Positions 50,645-62,194 of a DNA stretch of 64,000 nucleotides are shown here, one piece after another. Origin of the DNA: Chloroflexota bacterium (GTDB lineage: Bacteria; Chloroflexota; UBA6077; SHYK01); the NCBI GenBank assembly GCA_009692845.1, contig SHYK01000001.1, positions 1-64,000 of the forward strand. The letters run 5' to 3'. The translations under genes and the position numbers were made by a program. The notes beneath the pieces were generated by a model. The model saw nothing but the letters and a program-made list of their open reading frames with translations, had not been told where the DNA came from and did no database searches. Each line of letters begins with the position of its first letter. Position 1 is the first letter of the stretch.

Positions 50645-52366
50645 CTAGGCTGATTTTTCCCAGGCGTGGATGTTCCAGGTCGAATTGCCCCGGGCGCCGC
50701 CGTTCACGTTCCGAACCTTGCCGTCGAAAACCGTGACCGTGCCGCTGTAGTAGAGCCCCATGACCGGGAGATTCTCCGAGATATATCGCGCGATCGTGCC
50801 CAGAGCAGCCAGACGATCGGGCTTAGCCAGGCTTCCGTTGAACCGGTCAATCAGCGCATCGTAGTCCTTGTTGGCGTAGCGGGCAGTGTTGTTCCCTCGG
50901 AAGCCGTTGTCCGCGGAAGGGACCTCCGCACTCACCAGTTGGCGAATCTGGGTGATCTCGGCCGCCGAGCCCCCCTCGGACAGTGTGAAAGCGGGATAAG
51001 TGAATCGAAACTCCCGGTCCTGGCTCTGAGCGGCGGCGGGAACCAATGGCGTTGCTGCAATCCCCAGGTTATTCCAGCCGTTCGCCACCGCGAAAGTAGT
51101 CTTCTGGGCGAGATCCTGATTGGAGGTGCGAATCTGTACCTCGAGCTTGGCGTTGGCCGCGTCGCGCAAGGAGCCATCCGGGCTCTTGGTAAAGCCGAGC
51201 GTGCCCAGCATTTGGCTGGCCTGGCGGGGATCGTAGGCATATTTCACGGCCTGATCCTCGAGCTTTGCATAATCGGCGTTGGTCGGCGTGAGCACGCTGT
51301 GGGCGACCTTGGACAGGCCGGGAATAAAGGAATCGATCAGCCCTTGACGATCGATTCCGTACAGGAGAGCTTGCCGGAAGCGGAGATCCGCGACCGCGGC
51401 CGGGGAAGGACTGATGAGCTGGGGATAGAGGACGCCCCAGTAGCCGTTCAACGTGAAGTCGACGACCACGTCGCGCTGGGCTTTTACCGCCTGGGCTTGA
51501 TCCAGGGACACGGTGGTCCCGAGCGTAACGTCGATCCCGCCCGCCATCAGATTCGCGGTGAAGGTGTTGAAGTCAGGGACGAAGCGCACGGTAATCTCGT
51601 CGATTTTGGGCCGGCCCAGGATGTATTGGTCATTCGCTTTGAGCGTCATGTGGCTTCCGCGCTCGAAGTCGACCAGCTTGTAGGGGCCGAGTCCAACGAA
51701 TTGCGAACTCCAATAGGGGAGGGCGATGAAGCCCGTCTTGTCGCCGTTGTAGGCAGCTTCGAGCAGATGCTTGGGAAGGGGAATGGTGGCGGGCGTTGAA
51801 AATAGCTGGTCAGCGTCGAGGTAGATCTGCTTCCAACGCACGGTAACCGTTCTCGGATCGACCGCCGTTACCCGGTCCACGGCGTCATAGATGGCGGTGT
51901 GGAACATCGCGATCTCTCGATCCTGGTCCACCGTGGCAGTGAACACCAGGTCGGCGCTGGTGAACGGCGTCCCGTCATGCCATTGAGCCCCATTCTTGAT
52001 GACCCAGGTCGTTTCCATTGTGCCATCTGGAGAAGTTTTCCAGAGTCCATTCTCAATAGAAGGCACTGCCTCGGCGAGGCGGGCCTGGATGCCGCCTGAC
52101 GGATCGTCCCAGGTGCCGAGCCCGGCGTTGACCATGAGCTCGATCCCTTCCATGCCCCTCTGGTTGCCACTGAGCTGCTTGTTCAGCTGCGAGACGTCAG
52201 CGGTGACGCCGACTACGGCCTTTTTGGGCGGGCCCACCGATGCGCCTGGCGCGGCAGGCGACCGCGGGCTGACCGCCGGTGGGGGCGGCGCGCAGGCTAC
52301 CAGGACCACCGTAGTCGCTAGCATTAGTGCGGTCATCAATTTTCGCATTAACCTGGTTGGTACCAT
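50645..52366 (-). CDS. ABC transporter solute-binding lipoprotein, family 5
   Basis: The 573-residue protein has a lipoprotein signal peptide (LMLATTVVLVAC, Cys near residue 25) and the family 5 binding-protein fold: TTWVIKNGAQWHDGTPFTSADL, FVGLGPYKLVDFERGSHMTL, and LRFRQALLYGIDRQGLIDSF. It would bind peptides or similar compounds at the cell surface. No permease is beside it; the remains of DppBC lie at 57.9-59.5 kb. Similar to the partial gene at the left edge. Confidence 0.9.
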   Translation of the reverse strand: MVPTRLMRKLMTALMLATTVVLVACAPPPPAVSPRSPAAPGASVGPPKKAVVGVTADVSQLNKQLSGNQRGMEGIELMVNAGLGTWDDPSGGIQARLAEAVPSIENGLWKTSPDGTMETTWVIKNGAQWHDGTPFTSADLVFTATVDQDREIAMFHTAIYDAVDRVTAVDPRTVTVRWKQIYLDADQLFSTPATIPLPKHLLEAAYNGDKTGFIALPYWSSQFVGLGPYKLVDFERGSHMTLKANDQYILGRPKIDEITVRFVPDFNTFTANLMAGGIDVTLGTTVSLDQAQAVKAQRDVVVDFTLNGYWGVLYPQLISPSPAAVADLRFRQALLYGIDRQGLIDSFIPGLSKVAHSVLTPTNADYAKLEDQAVKYAYDPRQASQMLGTLGFTKSPDGSLRDAANAKLEVQIRTSNQDLAQKTTFAVANGWNNLGIAATPLVPAAAQSQDREFRFTYPAFTLSEGGSAAEITQIRQLVSAEVPSADNGFRGNNTARYANKDYDALIDRFNGSLAKPDRLAALGTIARYISENLPVMGLYYSGTVTVFDGKVRNVNGGARGNSTWNIHAWEKSA

Positions 52367-52513
52367 GCTGTCTCTTCATCCAGAAAAATGTTGGGGCCGC
52401 ATCGTATCACAACCCATCCGATTGAGAGCCTGGCGACGGTGCGTCAGCGGTATCCTTAGGACAACGAAGTCAGAGCCGGCCCGTGCAGATGACGTTGACG
52501 TGATGGAGGAAGT

Positions 52514-53317
52514 GTGGACCTGGAACTAACGGACAAAGTCGCGATTGTCACTGGAGGCAGCCGAGGAATCGGCAAGGCGATTGCCCGCCAACTGGCCCGG
52601 GAAGGGGCCGACGTCGTCATTGTGGCGCGCGGAATTGAGGCCTTGCAGGCGACAGCCAAGGAACTCGCCGACGAGACTGGCCGCCGAATCCTGCCGATTG
52701 CGGCGGATACGACCAGTGACGAGCAGGTTCGCGCGATGGTCGACCGAGCGGCGGCAGAGCTCGGGCGCGTCGACATCCTGGTCAATTGTGCGGCGACGGC
52801 GGGAGGGCAGGGGCCCGCCCCCAGCTTTGAAGAGCTTACTGCCGAAGCTTTTTTCGCGGATATGAACACCAAAGTGATGGGCTATCTTCGCTGCGCTAGA
52901 GAGGCTGCTCGGTACATGCGGCCCCAGGGCTGGGGGCGGATCATTAGCCTCAGCGGCATGGCGGCCCGGTCGGCTGGACGCGCCCCGCTGGGAAGCATGC
53001 GCAACGTCTCGGTGGTCGCGATGACCAAGAGCCTGGCCGACACCCTGGGGCCAGAAGGCATCAACGTCACCGTTGTGCATCCCGGTATCACCCGCACCGA
53101 AGCGAGCGAGCGAGTCATTGCCAATCGTGCCGAGGCTCAAGGAATCTCGCGGGAGGAGGTCGAGCGCCAGATGTCGCAGAACAACACAGTGCGGCGCTTC
53201 CTCACGGCTCAGGACATTGCCAACGTCGTCACTTTTCTGGCCTCGCCCAGGTCGGTGGCGATTAATGGCGACGTGATTGCCGCCGCCGGCGGCATGCCCG
53301 GCGCGATCTACTATTAG
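52514..53317 (+). CDS. Short-chain dehydrogenase-like protein without the catalytic Tyr-Lys pair
   Basis: The 267-residue protein has the NAD(P) motif VTGGSRGIGKAIARQLA and LVNCAATAGG (the NAG-like motif) of classical SDRs. In the active site the Ser-containing strand IISLSGMAA is kept, but where the family has Y-x-x-x-K the sequence is GSMRNVSVVAMTK: the Tyr is replaced by Gly and the Lys by Asn. The C-terminus is normal. The protein may have no oxidoreductase activity or use other residues. GTG start with GGAGG upstream. Followed by a dioxygenase gene. Confidence 0.85.
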   Translation: MDLELTDKVAIVTGGSRGIGKAIARQLAREGADVVIVARGIEALQATAKELADETGRRILPIAADTTSDEQVRAMVDRAAAELGRVDILVNCAATAGGQGPAPSFEELTAEAFFADMNTKVMGYLRCAREAARYMRPQGWGRIISLSGMAARSAGRAPLGSMRNVSVVAMTKSLADTLGPEGINVTVVHPGITRTEASERVIANRAEAQGISREEVERQMSQNNTVRRFLTAQDIANVVTFLASPRSVAINGDVIAAAGGMPGAIYY

Positions 53318-53490
53318 CAGAGGGCGACGGCTGTTGGGTTGCCCGCCGCACGGGTCACGAAACTCCGCGAACCGAGACGGGCCATGAAAGTCGGGGACTT
53401 TAGAGGTATGCTTCGGTTAACGCGCCGGGAGTCGGCGTAGCCGTCCTTGCTTCTGAATAGGAGCGGGCGAAATGAAAGGGAGTCGACCTC

Positions 53491-54477
53491 ATGGCAAAGA
53501 TCGTCCTCGGCCTGGCCTCGTCCCATAGCCCGCAACTCGCGACCCGTCCTGAAAATTGGCACGCAATGGGTGAGCGCGCCAAGACCGTGCCCGAGCATTG
53601 GTTTGCCGGCAAGACTTATTCCTACGATGAGCTTCTGGAAACGCGCTCAGGCGAGCATATCGAGAAAGAGCTTTCGGACGCGACGTTCCAGGCTCGCTTC
53701 AACGACTGCCAGCGGGAGATCGCCCGCCTCGCGCAAACCCTCAACCGGGTCGCACCCGACGTCTGCATCCTGTTCGGGGATGATCAGCACGAGGCGTTCA
53801 ACGACGACATCATGCCGTCTTTCGCGATCTACCATGGCGCAACTGTCGACGACGTTGACTCCGAGGGCCCGCGCGGAACGACTGACTCGGGCATTCTGAA
53901 CGCGCCCCGGCAGCGGACCGCTCATCCCACCGATGCGAAGCTGGGCGAATACTTGGTCGAGGCCTTGATCGAGCGCGATTTCGACGTGTCGCGCACCAAC
54001 CAGCTATCTCCGACCAAGCACAACGGCGCGATCGGCCACGCCTTCTATTTCCTCTACCGTCGACTCATGAACAACGAAGTCATCCCGAACGTCCCGATCA
54101 TGGTGAACACTTACTACCCGCCGAATGCGCCCCGGGCATCGCGATCGTACAGATTTGGCCAGGCGGTGCGGGAGGCGGTTGAAGCCTGGGACAGCAACAA
54201 GCGGGTCGCGATCATGGCATCCGGTGGACTCAGCCACACCGTTATCGAAGAAGACATCGACCGTCGGATCGTCGACGGGCTCAAGAACGACGATTTCACG
54301 AAGCTCACGGATTGGCCCGACGTCCGCTTCCGGGGCGGAACGTCAGAGATCAAGAACTGGATCGCTCTGGCTGGCGCAATGTCCGGGACCGGTCTGCAGC
54401 CCAAGATCGAATACGTGCCCTGCTATCGGAGCCCGGCCGGCAACGGTTGCGCGATGGGCTTCGGGGAGTGGGTATAG
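53491..54477 (+). CDS. Class III extradiol ring-cleavage dioxygenase (LigB superfamily)
   Basis: The 328-residue protein starts KIVLGLASSHSPQLATRPEN with the metal His, has ILFGDDQHEAFNDD, then SPTKHNGAIGHAFYFLYRRL and ASGGLSHTVIEEDID with the further His/Glu ligands of LigB-type iron(II) enzymes. It would open a catecholic or aminophenolic ring. The Rieske oxygenase at 39.8 kb could act in a similar pathway, though it is distant. A good GGGAG precedes the ATG. Confidence 0.87.
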   Translation: MAKIVLGLASSHSPQLATRPENWHAMGERAKTVPEHWFAGKTYSYDELLETRSGEHIEKELSDATFQARFNDCQREIARLAQTLNRVAPDVCILFGDDQHEAFNDDIMPSFAIYHGATVDDVDSEGPRGTTDSGILNAPRQRTAHPTDAKLGEYLVEALIERDFDVSRTNQLSPTKHNGAIGHAFYFLYRRLMNNEVIPNVPIMVNTYYPPNAPRASRSYRFGQAVREAVEAWDSNKRVAIMASGGLSHTVIEEDIDRRIVDGLKNDDFTKLTDWPDVRFRGGTSEIKNWIALAGAMSGTGLQPKIEYVPCYRSPAGNGCAMGFGEWV

Positions 54478-54519
54478 AGAGAGGAAGGCCCGCCCAGCCG
54501 CACCCCACCACCGCGGCCC

Positions 54520-54625
54520 CATTCAAATCGGGGGCTTCGGCCCCCGAACCCCCGGGCGGCCCTTCGGGCCGGTGAGGACGGGGGATAGGCCCCTTAGGCC
54601 TTCAAGCTCAGTAAAGGCGGGGGTG
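54520..54625. repeat. GC-rich hairpin repeats in a gene-free stretch
   Basis: Within the 430 bases 54478-54907 no gene is supported. It contains hairpins GGGGGC-TTCG-GCCCCC (about 54533-54548) and GGCCC-TTC-GGGCC (about 54559-54571), G/C tracts and partial repeats of GAGGACGGG (54573, 54668). They resemble the tract at 4947-5049. Such arrays are common debris in this genome type. Confidence 0.5.
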
Positions 54626-54722
54626 CTGAGGGCCTCTGGCCTCGTGGCGGCCCTTCTGGACGGATGAGGACGGGACACGTGATTGGCCATAAGGCTCAAA
54701 GGCGACGAATTGCCGGTGTGAG

Positions 54723-54754
54723 AAAGGCGGGGTCCAAACTGGATCCCGCCTTTT
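54723..54754. terminator. Terminator-like hairpin
   Basis: AAAGGCGGGGTCC at 54723-54735 pairs with GGATCCCGCCTTT at 54741-54753 (one G-T pair) around a 5-base loop, ending in TTTT. It would stop transcription from the dioxygenase gene, 245 bases upstream. Confidence 0.7.
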
Positions 54755-54907
54755 GTGCCTCCGGCCTTTGGGGTGGCGACCAACTCACGATGATTTGTGA
54801 CGAGCATGGCGCGCTGGCTTCCGCAGGTTTCGCGAGGACGGGCCCAGTGGTGGGCGGTGCCTGGCCGGTTGGCCGGCCCGCGCTTCGGGTGAGCGCGCCA
54901 AATCAAG

Positions 54908-57517
54908 TTGGCGCTGACGCCCCATGAATCCAGGCTCCGCGCAGTTGGATCTCGGGCGATGAGCCAGCGCTCCCGGGCACTGCCGCGAATCACTGCCACG
55001 GCGCGGTCTCAAGCGGGATCTGGCCATCCGCGCCTGGTGACGATCGTGTTCGCTGATGTGTCAGGGTTTACCGCCCTTTCTCAGCAGCTCGACCACGAGA
55101 TAGTCAACCAGGTCATGCGTGCCTGCTGGGCCGAACTGGACCAGGTGATCCTGAACCACGGGGGCAGGGTCGACAAGCACATTGGCGATGCTCTCATGGC
55201 GACTTTCGGCACAACGGTCACCCATGAAGACGATCCGCTCCAGGCTGTGCGAGCCGCCCTGGCTCTGCAGGGGGCTCTAGTGGAGTTTGCTGAGCGGCTC
55301 GAGGCCGCCACTGGCTTCGCCATCCGGATGCGCTGCGGGGTCGCGGCCGGAGAAGTGACCGTGGGGCGAGTGGCGGATAGCACCCAGGAAATATCGGTCG
55401 GGGGCCCGGTGGTGGGGCTTGCCGAGGCCCTCGAGGCGGCGTGCCCGGTCGGAAGCGTCCTGGTCGACCCGTCCGTCCAGGCTGCTACTCACCTGGCGAT
55501 CGAGTATCGCACGCTGGACCCGCGGCCGTTGGCCGGTCTCGAGGGCCTGACCTCAGTTTATGAAGCCCTGGGCGAGCGCGCGGCTGGCGAAGTGGCCTCG
55601 CGCCCAGCCGAGCTCGAAACTCAGGCCGGACCGGGCGCCCGGGGCCGAGATTCTGCGGCTCTCAGGCCGGCCTCGGGAGCAGTAGGTGAGCGGCGCCTGG
55701 TGACTACCTTGTTCGCGGATATTCCCGGCTTCGATGCGCTGGCCGAGCGGCTGGACCCCCAAGAGGTGGGCCAGATCATGCGGGCCTGCTGGGCGGAGCT
55801 CGACGAGGTGGTGCTCCATAACGGCGGTACGGTAGACAAGCACGTGGGCACCGCCCTGATGGGGACCTTCGGCGCGACGGCCGCTCATGAAGACGACTCG
55901 CTGCGGGCCGTGCGGACCGGCCTGACGCTTCAGAAGCGTCTGGTCCGGTTCTGGGCGAGCCGGTCGACAACGGCTGACTCTGGCCTCCGGTTGCGCTGCG
56001 GTATCGCGGCCGGGGAGGTCACCGTCGACCGCGTGGCGGCGAGCACCGAGGAATTCTCGGTCATTGGGCCGGCGGTGAACCTGGCCTCCCGGATCGAACA
56101 CGAGTGCCCGGAGGGCAGCGTCTTCGTCGATGAGGCGGTCTACCAGGCGACCGAGTGGGCCATTGAGTATCGGCGGTTGGAGCCGCGGCCAATCAAGGGC
56201 ATCGACGGCCTCGTGCCGATTTTCGAAGCTCTCGCCGAGCGCGAGAGCGCGGATCGGGGGGCCAGTCGGTCGACTACCGGAACGCCGGCCAATCTCGTCG
56301 GGCGCGAACGGGAACAGGACCTGCTGCGCGCCGCCCTGGATGATGCACTCGCGAGCCGGGGGCGTGTGGTCGCTGTGGTTGGTGAGGGCGGGATGGGCAA
56401 ATCGACGCTGGTGGGGGCCCTGCACCGAGCCGCTGAGGCCAAGCCTGCTCGTTGGGTGGAAGGCCACTGTCTTTCATATGCCTCGACTGACCCGTACGGG
56501 CTGGTCCGCGAAGTGGTGCAGCACCTGCTCAATGTCCATAGCGGAATGTCACACGAAACCGTCGTCGGCCGCCTCACTGCTGCTCTCGTAGTTGCGGCTG
56601 GCCCTCCACCGAGTCCTGACGACTCCCGCTCCTCCCCATTCGGAGGGGACCAAATCGATCCCGAATTAGGGGAAGGGGACCCAATCTGGAGTTCCGCTTT
56701 GACCCCGGGGTACCAGGGCGATCCCGAACTGGGCGAAATCGGGACATCCTGGAACGCCGCCGCGCTGACCCTGGAAGACCGGTGCGCCCTCATTGCTCAG
56801 ATGATGGTGGGACACGATGCCGGTGTGACTGGGGGTGATGCTCTGGGCGGCCTGGACCCGCCCACCCGTCGCCGCCTCACTGAACAGGCCCTGGTGGATC
56901 TGCTGCTCGCCCAGGTCCGTGAGGGCCCCCTGGTGCTGAACCTGGAGGACCTGCACTGGTGCGATCCGGAATCTCACCAGGTGGTGACCACGCTCGCCAA
57001 TGCCCTGGCCGACAAACCTTTGCTGCTACTCGTGCAATCGCGTCCAGAAGGCGATCTGGGCTGGCTGGACCTGCCCCACGTCTCTACGGTGCGTTTGGAG
57101 CCGCTGGCTCCGGATGAGACCTTGTTGCTGGTGCGATCTGCGCTCCGGACCCTGGCGCCGCCCCCGGGCCCGGCTCGAGGCTCCTCGACAAGTGAGGACC
57201 AAAGAGAAGAAACGAGGAACGGGACCGCGCCCATTGGGAGCTTGAGTACGGCGATCGTGGAGCTCGCGGCCCGTCTTCACGAGGCCACCCAGGGCAACCC
57301 CTACTTCATCGTTGAGATGGTCCGAAGCCTCACCGAGAGCGGCCAGCTCATCTTCGCCGAAGGGCAGTGGGAGATGGCCGCCGCCGCCGAGGGGGTTGCG
57401 CTGCCAGCCAGCACCGCCAGCTGCTGCTCGCCCGCATGGACACACTCGAGCCGAGCCAGCGCCTGGTCCTCACCCAAGCGTCGGTTATCGGACAGGTCTT
57501 CGAGGGACGAGCGGTAG
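54908..57517 (+). CDS. Tandem class III nucleotide cyclase with AAA/STAND ATPase (frameshifted at the end)
   Basis: Order of domains: cyclase 1 (residues 40-222), cyclase 2 (260-442), then an ATPase with Walker A VGEGGMGKST (491-500) and Walker B-like PLVLNLEDLHW. Cyclase 1 keeps both metal-binding Asp (D50 in FADVSGF, D94 in HIGDALM) but has G170 and A174 where Asn and Arg stabilise the transition state. Cyclase 2 has the Asn and Arg (N391, R395, AVNLASRIE) but Thr instead of the second Asp (T315, HVGTALM). The two could make one working site. The true frame is lost at about 57405; residues after this are not native. ATG 54959 is another start. Confidence 0.8.
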   Translation: MALTPHESRLRAVGSRAMSQRSRALPRITATARSQAGSGHPRLVTIVFADVSGFTALSQQLDHEIVNQVMRACWAELDQVILNHGGRVDKHIGDALMATFGTTVTHEDDPLQAVRAALALQGALVEFAERLEAATGFAIRMRCGVAAGEVTVGRVADSTQEISVGGPVVGLAEALEAACPVGSVLVDPSVQAATHLAIEYRTLDPRPLAGLEGLTSVYEALGERAAGEVASRPAELETQAGPGARGRDSAALRPASGAVGERRLVTTLFADIPGFDALAERLDPQEVGQIMRACWAELDEVVLHNGGTVDKHVGTALMGTFGATAAHEDDSLRAVRTGLTLQKRLVRFWASRSTTADSGLRLRCGIAAGEVTVDRVAASTEEFSVIGPAVNLASRIEHECPEGSVFVDEAVYQATEWAIEYRRLEPRPIKGIDGLVPIFEALAERESADRGASRSTTGTPANLVGREREQDLLRAALDDALASRGRVVAVVGEGGMGKSTLVGALHRAAEAKPARWVEGHCLSYASTDPYGLVREVVQHLLNVHSGMSHETVVGRLTAALVVAAGPPPSPDDSRSSPFGGDQIDPELGEGDPIWSSALTPGYQGDPELGEIGTSWNAAALTLEDRCALIAQMMVGHDAGVTGGDALGGLDPPTRRRLTEQALVDLLLAQVREGPLVLNLEDLHWCDPESHQVVTTLANALADKPLLLLVQSRPEGDLGWLDLPHVSTVRLEPLAPDETLLLVRSALRTLAPPPGPARGSSTSEDQREETRNGTAPIGSLSTAIVELAARLHEATQGNPYFIVEMVRSLTESGQLIFAEGQWEMAAAAEGVALPASTASCCSPAWTHSSRASAWSSPKRRLSDRSSRDER

Positions 57518-58568
57518 AGGCGATCAGCGAGGAGCCGCCGGCGGTGAGGCCAAGCCTGCGGGTGCTGGCCGATCGGGGGTTCGTGCTGCCCACCGGCGAT
57601 CCCGCCACTGGCACCTATGAATATCGCCATAGCCTGGTGCGCGAGACAGCCTATGAGACCCTCGCCCACTGGCGGCGCGAGGTTTACCACGCCCGAGCCG
57701 GCCGGTTCATGGAGACCGACCTGGATCCGAGCTCCGATCCGGGCGCGGTCAACCTGCTGGCTTACCATTTCACCCGTAGCAACCGCCCCGACCGGGCCCT
57801 GGGCTACGCGCTGCTCGCAGCCGAGTCGGGCGCCCGTCAATATGCGAATGAGGTGGCGCTGTCATGGTATGATTCTGCCCAAACTGCCCTTGACCGGCTC
57901 GTGCCGCTGGCCGCCATGGCGATCGTGTTAGCTGTAGTCCTCGGGGTCACCCTCGGACTGGTCTCGGGGCTCAACCGCGACACGCCGATCGACTACGCGG
58001 CCGTCGCCTTCTCCACCGCCGGCGCCTCGGTGCCTAACATTGTGACCGGCATTGTATTGATCATCGTATTCGCGCTGTCGCTCCACTGGTTTCCCACCGG
58101 TGGCTGGTATCCGCTGGAGAAGGTCTGGGACGCTGTCGTGGCCGGCCGGATCTCCGACGCCATGGCTGGATTCGGGGCGTTCCTCAGCCGGAGCATCATG
58201 CCTGCCTCCACCCTCGCCTTCGCCCCCGCCGCGATCCTCGCTCGAGTCACGCGCGCGGCCGTGCTTGACGTGGTGAGCCAGGACTACATCCGGACTGCGC
58301 GCGCCAAGGGCCTCCCTGAGATCCTCGTCGTGGTCCGCCACGTGCTCAGGAACGCCGCCATCCCGATCATCACGCTCACCGGGCCGATCGCCGCTGACCT
58401 CATCGCCGGTTCATTTATTGTGGAAAGCATCTTTGGGATTCCCGGAATCGGCAAGAACCTGGTGCCGGCGGTGGGAGCGTGCTGGTCTATGCGTTGGCGG
58501 TCGCTATCGCCAACCTGGTGGTCGACCTCCTTTATGTCGCCGTAGACCCCCGCATCCGGTACCGGTAA
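57411..58568 (+). pseudogene. Chimeric reading frame: rest of the cyclase/AAA protein joined to the back half of DppB permease
   Basis: In the +1 frame the ATPase protein goes on as RQLLLARMDTLEPSQRLVLT and YEYRHSLVRETAYETLAHW up to ALDRL at about 57903. There the text switches in frame to a dipeptide permease, VPLAAMAIVLAVVLGVTLGL, with the importer loop YIRTARAKGLPEILVVVRHV. Near 58470 a second defect drops about eight codons and shifts the frame; the true end VLVYALAVAIANLVVDLLYV runs to TAA 58566-58568. Both proteins are thus incomplete. A deletion fused them, or the assembly is chimeric. Confidence 0.8.
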
Positions 58569-58578
58569 GTAGGGTCCG

Positions 58579-59497
58579 ATGCAATCAGCGAGTCGGCGGC
58601 CCGGGGTGGCCTCCGGGGCGAGCGCCCCGGTGCTTCCTGACCAGTACCCCGAGCGTCCCCAGTGGAAAAGGTCGCTGGAAAGGCTTTTGCACAATCCGTT
58701 AGCGACGGCCGGAGCGGTGGTCTTCCTCCTCTTCGTGCTGATAGCTGTCTTCGCTCCCCAGATCGCCCCCGATGACCCCACCAAGCAGCATTACGATCTC
58801 ATCCTGGCGGGTCCCAGCGCGGCGCACGCGCTCGGAAATGATGCCCTCGGCCGGGACGTCCTGAGCCGATTGATCTGGGGAGCGCGGATCTCACTCTCGG
58901 TCGGAGTGTTCGCCCAGGCCATCATCCTGGTCATTGGACTCACGATTGGTACCATTGCCGGAGTTGCCGGTGGCCGGATCGACAACCTCCTGATGCGCTT
59001 CACGGACGTCGTGTACGCTTTCCCCGATCTCCTGCTGGTGATCCTATTTCGGGCGGCCCTCGGCTCCAACATCTATTTGATCTTTCTGGCGATCGCCCTA
59101 GCCCACTGGACCGGAATGGCCCGCCTGGTGCGGGCACAGATTCTCACGCTCAGAGAGCTGCCGTTCGCGGAAGCTGCGCGCGCCATTGGGGCCACCCCCC
59201 CCCGACCTCGCGCTGCGCCACTTCCTTCCCAATGCACTGGGCCCGCTCATCGTGTACAGCACATTCGGTATTCCGCGCGCGATCTTCACGGAGGCCGCGC
59301 TCAGCTTCATCGGAATTGGGGTCACGCCGCCCACGCCCAGCTGGGGCAGCATGATTTAGGAAGGCGGCCAAGCGATCTTCGCCGCCCCCACCCTGGCCCT
59401 TTTTCCTGCGCTGGCGATCGCCACGGTCACGCTGGCGTTTACCTTCCTTGGGGACGGGCTGCGGGACGCGCTGGGCCCCCGCAGCTGGCGCAGGTAG
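58579..59497 (+). pseudogene. Dipeptide ABC transporter permease DppC, frameshifted and with an in-frame stop
   Basis: The first 215 residues are good DppC/OppC: LATAGAVVFLLFVLIAVFAP, LGNDALGRDVLSRLIWGAR and [19 protein letters not shown] run of nine C at 59195-59203 (eight would keep the frame) shifts the reading. The remainder, [20 protein letters not shown] and [19 protein letters not shown], lies in another frame and is cut by TAG at 59357-59359 before [10 protein letters not shown]. The gene seems dead, in line with the damaged dppB just upstream. Confidence 0.85.
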
Positions 59498-59538
59498 GTC
59501 CCGCCGGGCGGGCGGGAAGGCGGCCTCTAGCAAGACGT

Positions 59539-59853
59539 TCAGCGAAGGCCGACGGCATAGCGGAGGGCATCGTCGAGGGCGGAAGCCTTCGTCTCTGACA
59601 GCGTGCAGATGGGCTCGGCCAGGCGGGCTTTGGGAATGGTTACGAGGGTGTCGCAATTCGCGACACAGCGCCTGGGAAGCCCGTCTTCCTGTCCTAGTTC
59701 GAGCTCGGCTGGGATTCCTCGGATGCGAGTCGTCAACGGTGCGACGATCACTAGCTCGCGATAAGCGTAAGCCTCATCTCTGGAAAGGAGGACGACTGGG
59801 CGCCGCCCGGCCGGTTCGTCGAGTTGAGCCCACCAGACCTCGCCTCGCCTCAA
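59539..59853 (-). CDS. MazF/PemK-type endoribonuclease toxin
   Basis: The 104-residue protein has RRGEVWWAQLDEPAGRRPVV then LLSRDEAYAYRELVIVAPLT, the MazF pattern with the catalytic Arg and Thr, and ANCDTLVTIPKARL. MazF cuts mRNA at short motifs. Its start overlaps the antitoxin stop by 4 bases (59850-59853), so translation is coupled. Confidence 0.88.
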   Translation of the reverse strand: MRRGEVWWAQLDEPAGRRPVVLLSRDEAYAYRELVIVAPLTTRIRGIPAELELGQEDGLPRRCVANCDTLVTIPKARLAEPICTLSETKASALDDALRYAVGLR

Positions 59854-60122
59854 GCCCAGGGCTCAGTGGCCAGGATGGCCGTCGCCAGACCATCGGCGGC
59901 TTTGATCTCTTCGCCGGTCTCTGGCATTCGCCGATATCCTTCGGCATAGGTTTCGGACTCGGTACGGCTATCCTGTCCTTGAAAGAAAACTTGGACTGCG
60001 GTGGCTATGAACTCGCTTCTGCTCTTCCCGCTGGCTTGCCGAGCTTCCTCGATTCGGCTCAATAAACCCTCAGGCAAGCTAATCGCGATCTTGGCTGCGG
60101 ACACGGCGTGCTCCTTGGTCAT
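59850..60122 (-). CDS. Ribbon-helix-helix antitoxin of the MazF-type toxin
   Basis: The protein reads AKIAISLPEGLLSRIEEARQ then SGKSRSEFIATAVQVFF, an RHH DNA-binding domain, followed by an acidic toxin-binding tail ending in LATAILATEPWA. ATG 60122 is preferred over TTG 60128. A palindrome lies over the start region. It is transcribed away from ligA. Confidence 0.85.
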   Translation of the reverse strand: MTKEHAVSAAKIAISLPEGLLSRIEEARQASGKSRSEFIATAVQVFFQGQDSRTESETYAEGYRRMPETGEEIKAADGLATAILATEPWA

Positions 60123-60133
60123 ACTCAAGTATG
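60120..60133. promoter_or_regulatory. Palindromic operator candidate at the antitoxin start
   Basis: CATACTCAAGTATG has perfect 6-bp arms around CA and covers the antitoxin start codon region. RHH antitoxins bind such short palindromes. It lies between the antitoxin and ligA and might affect both. Confidence 0.5.
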
Positions 60134-60138
60134 ATTAG

Positions 60139-62190
<2,052 letters not shown>

Positions 62191-62194
62191 GCCG

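Noticed and set aside
59360-59598. Continuation of the dppC frame to 59598
   Set aside because: After the nine-C run the frame is no longer native (Pro/Arg/Ser-rich); the true permease text is in the shifted frame.
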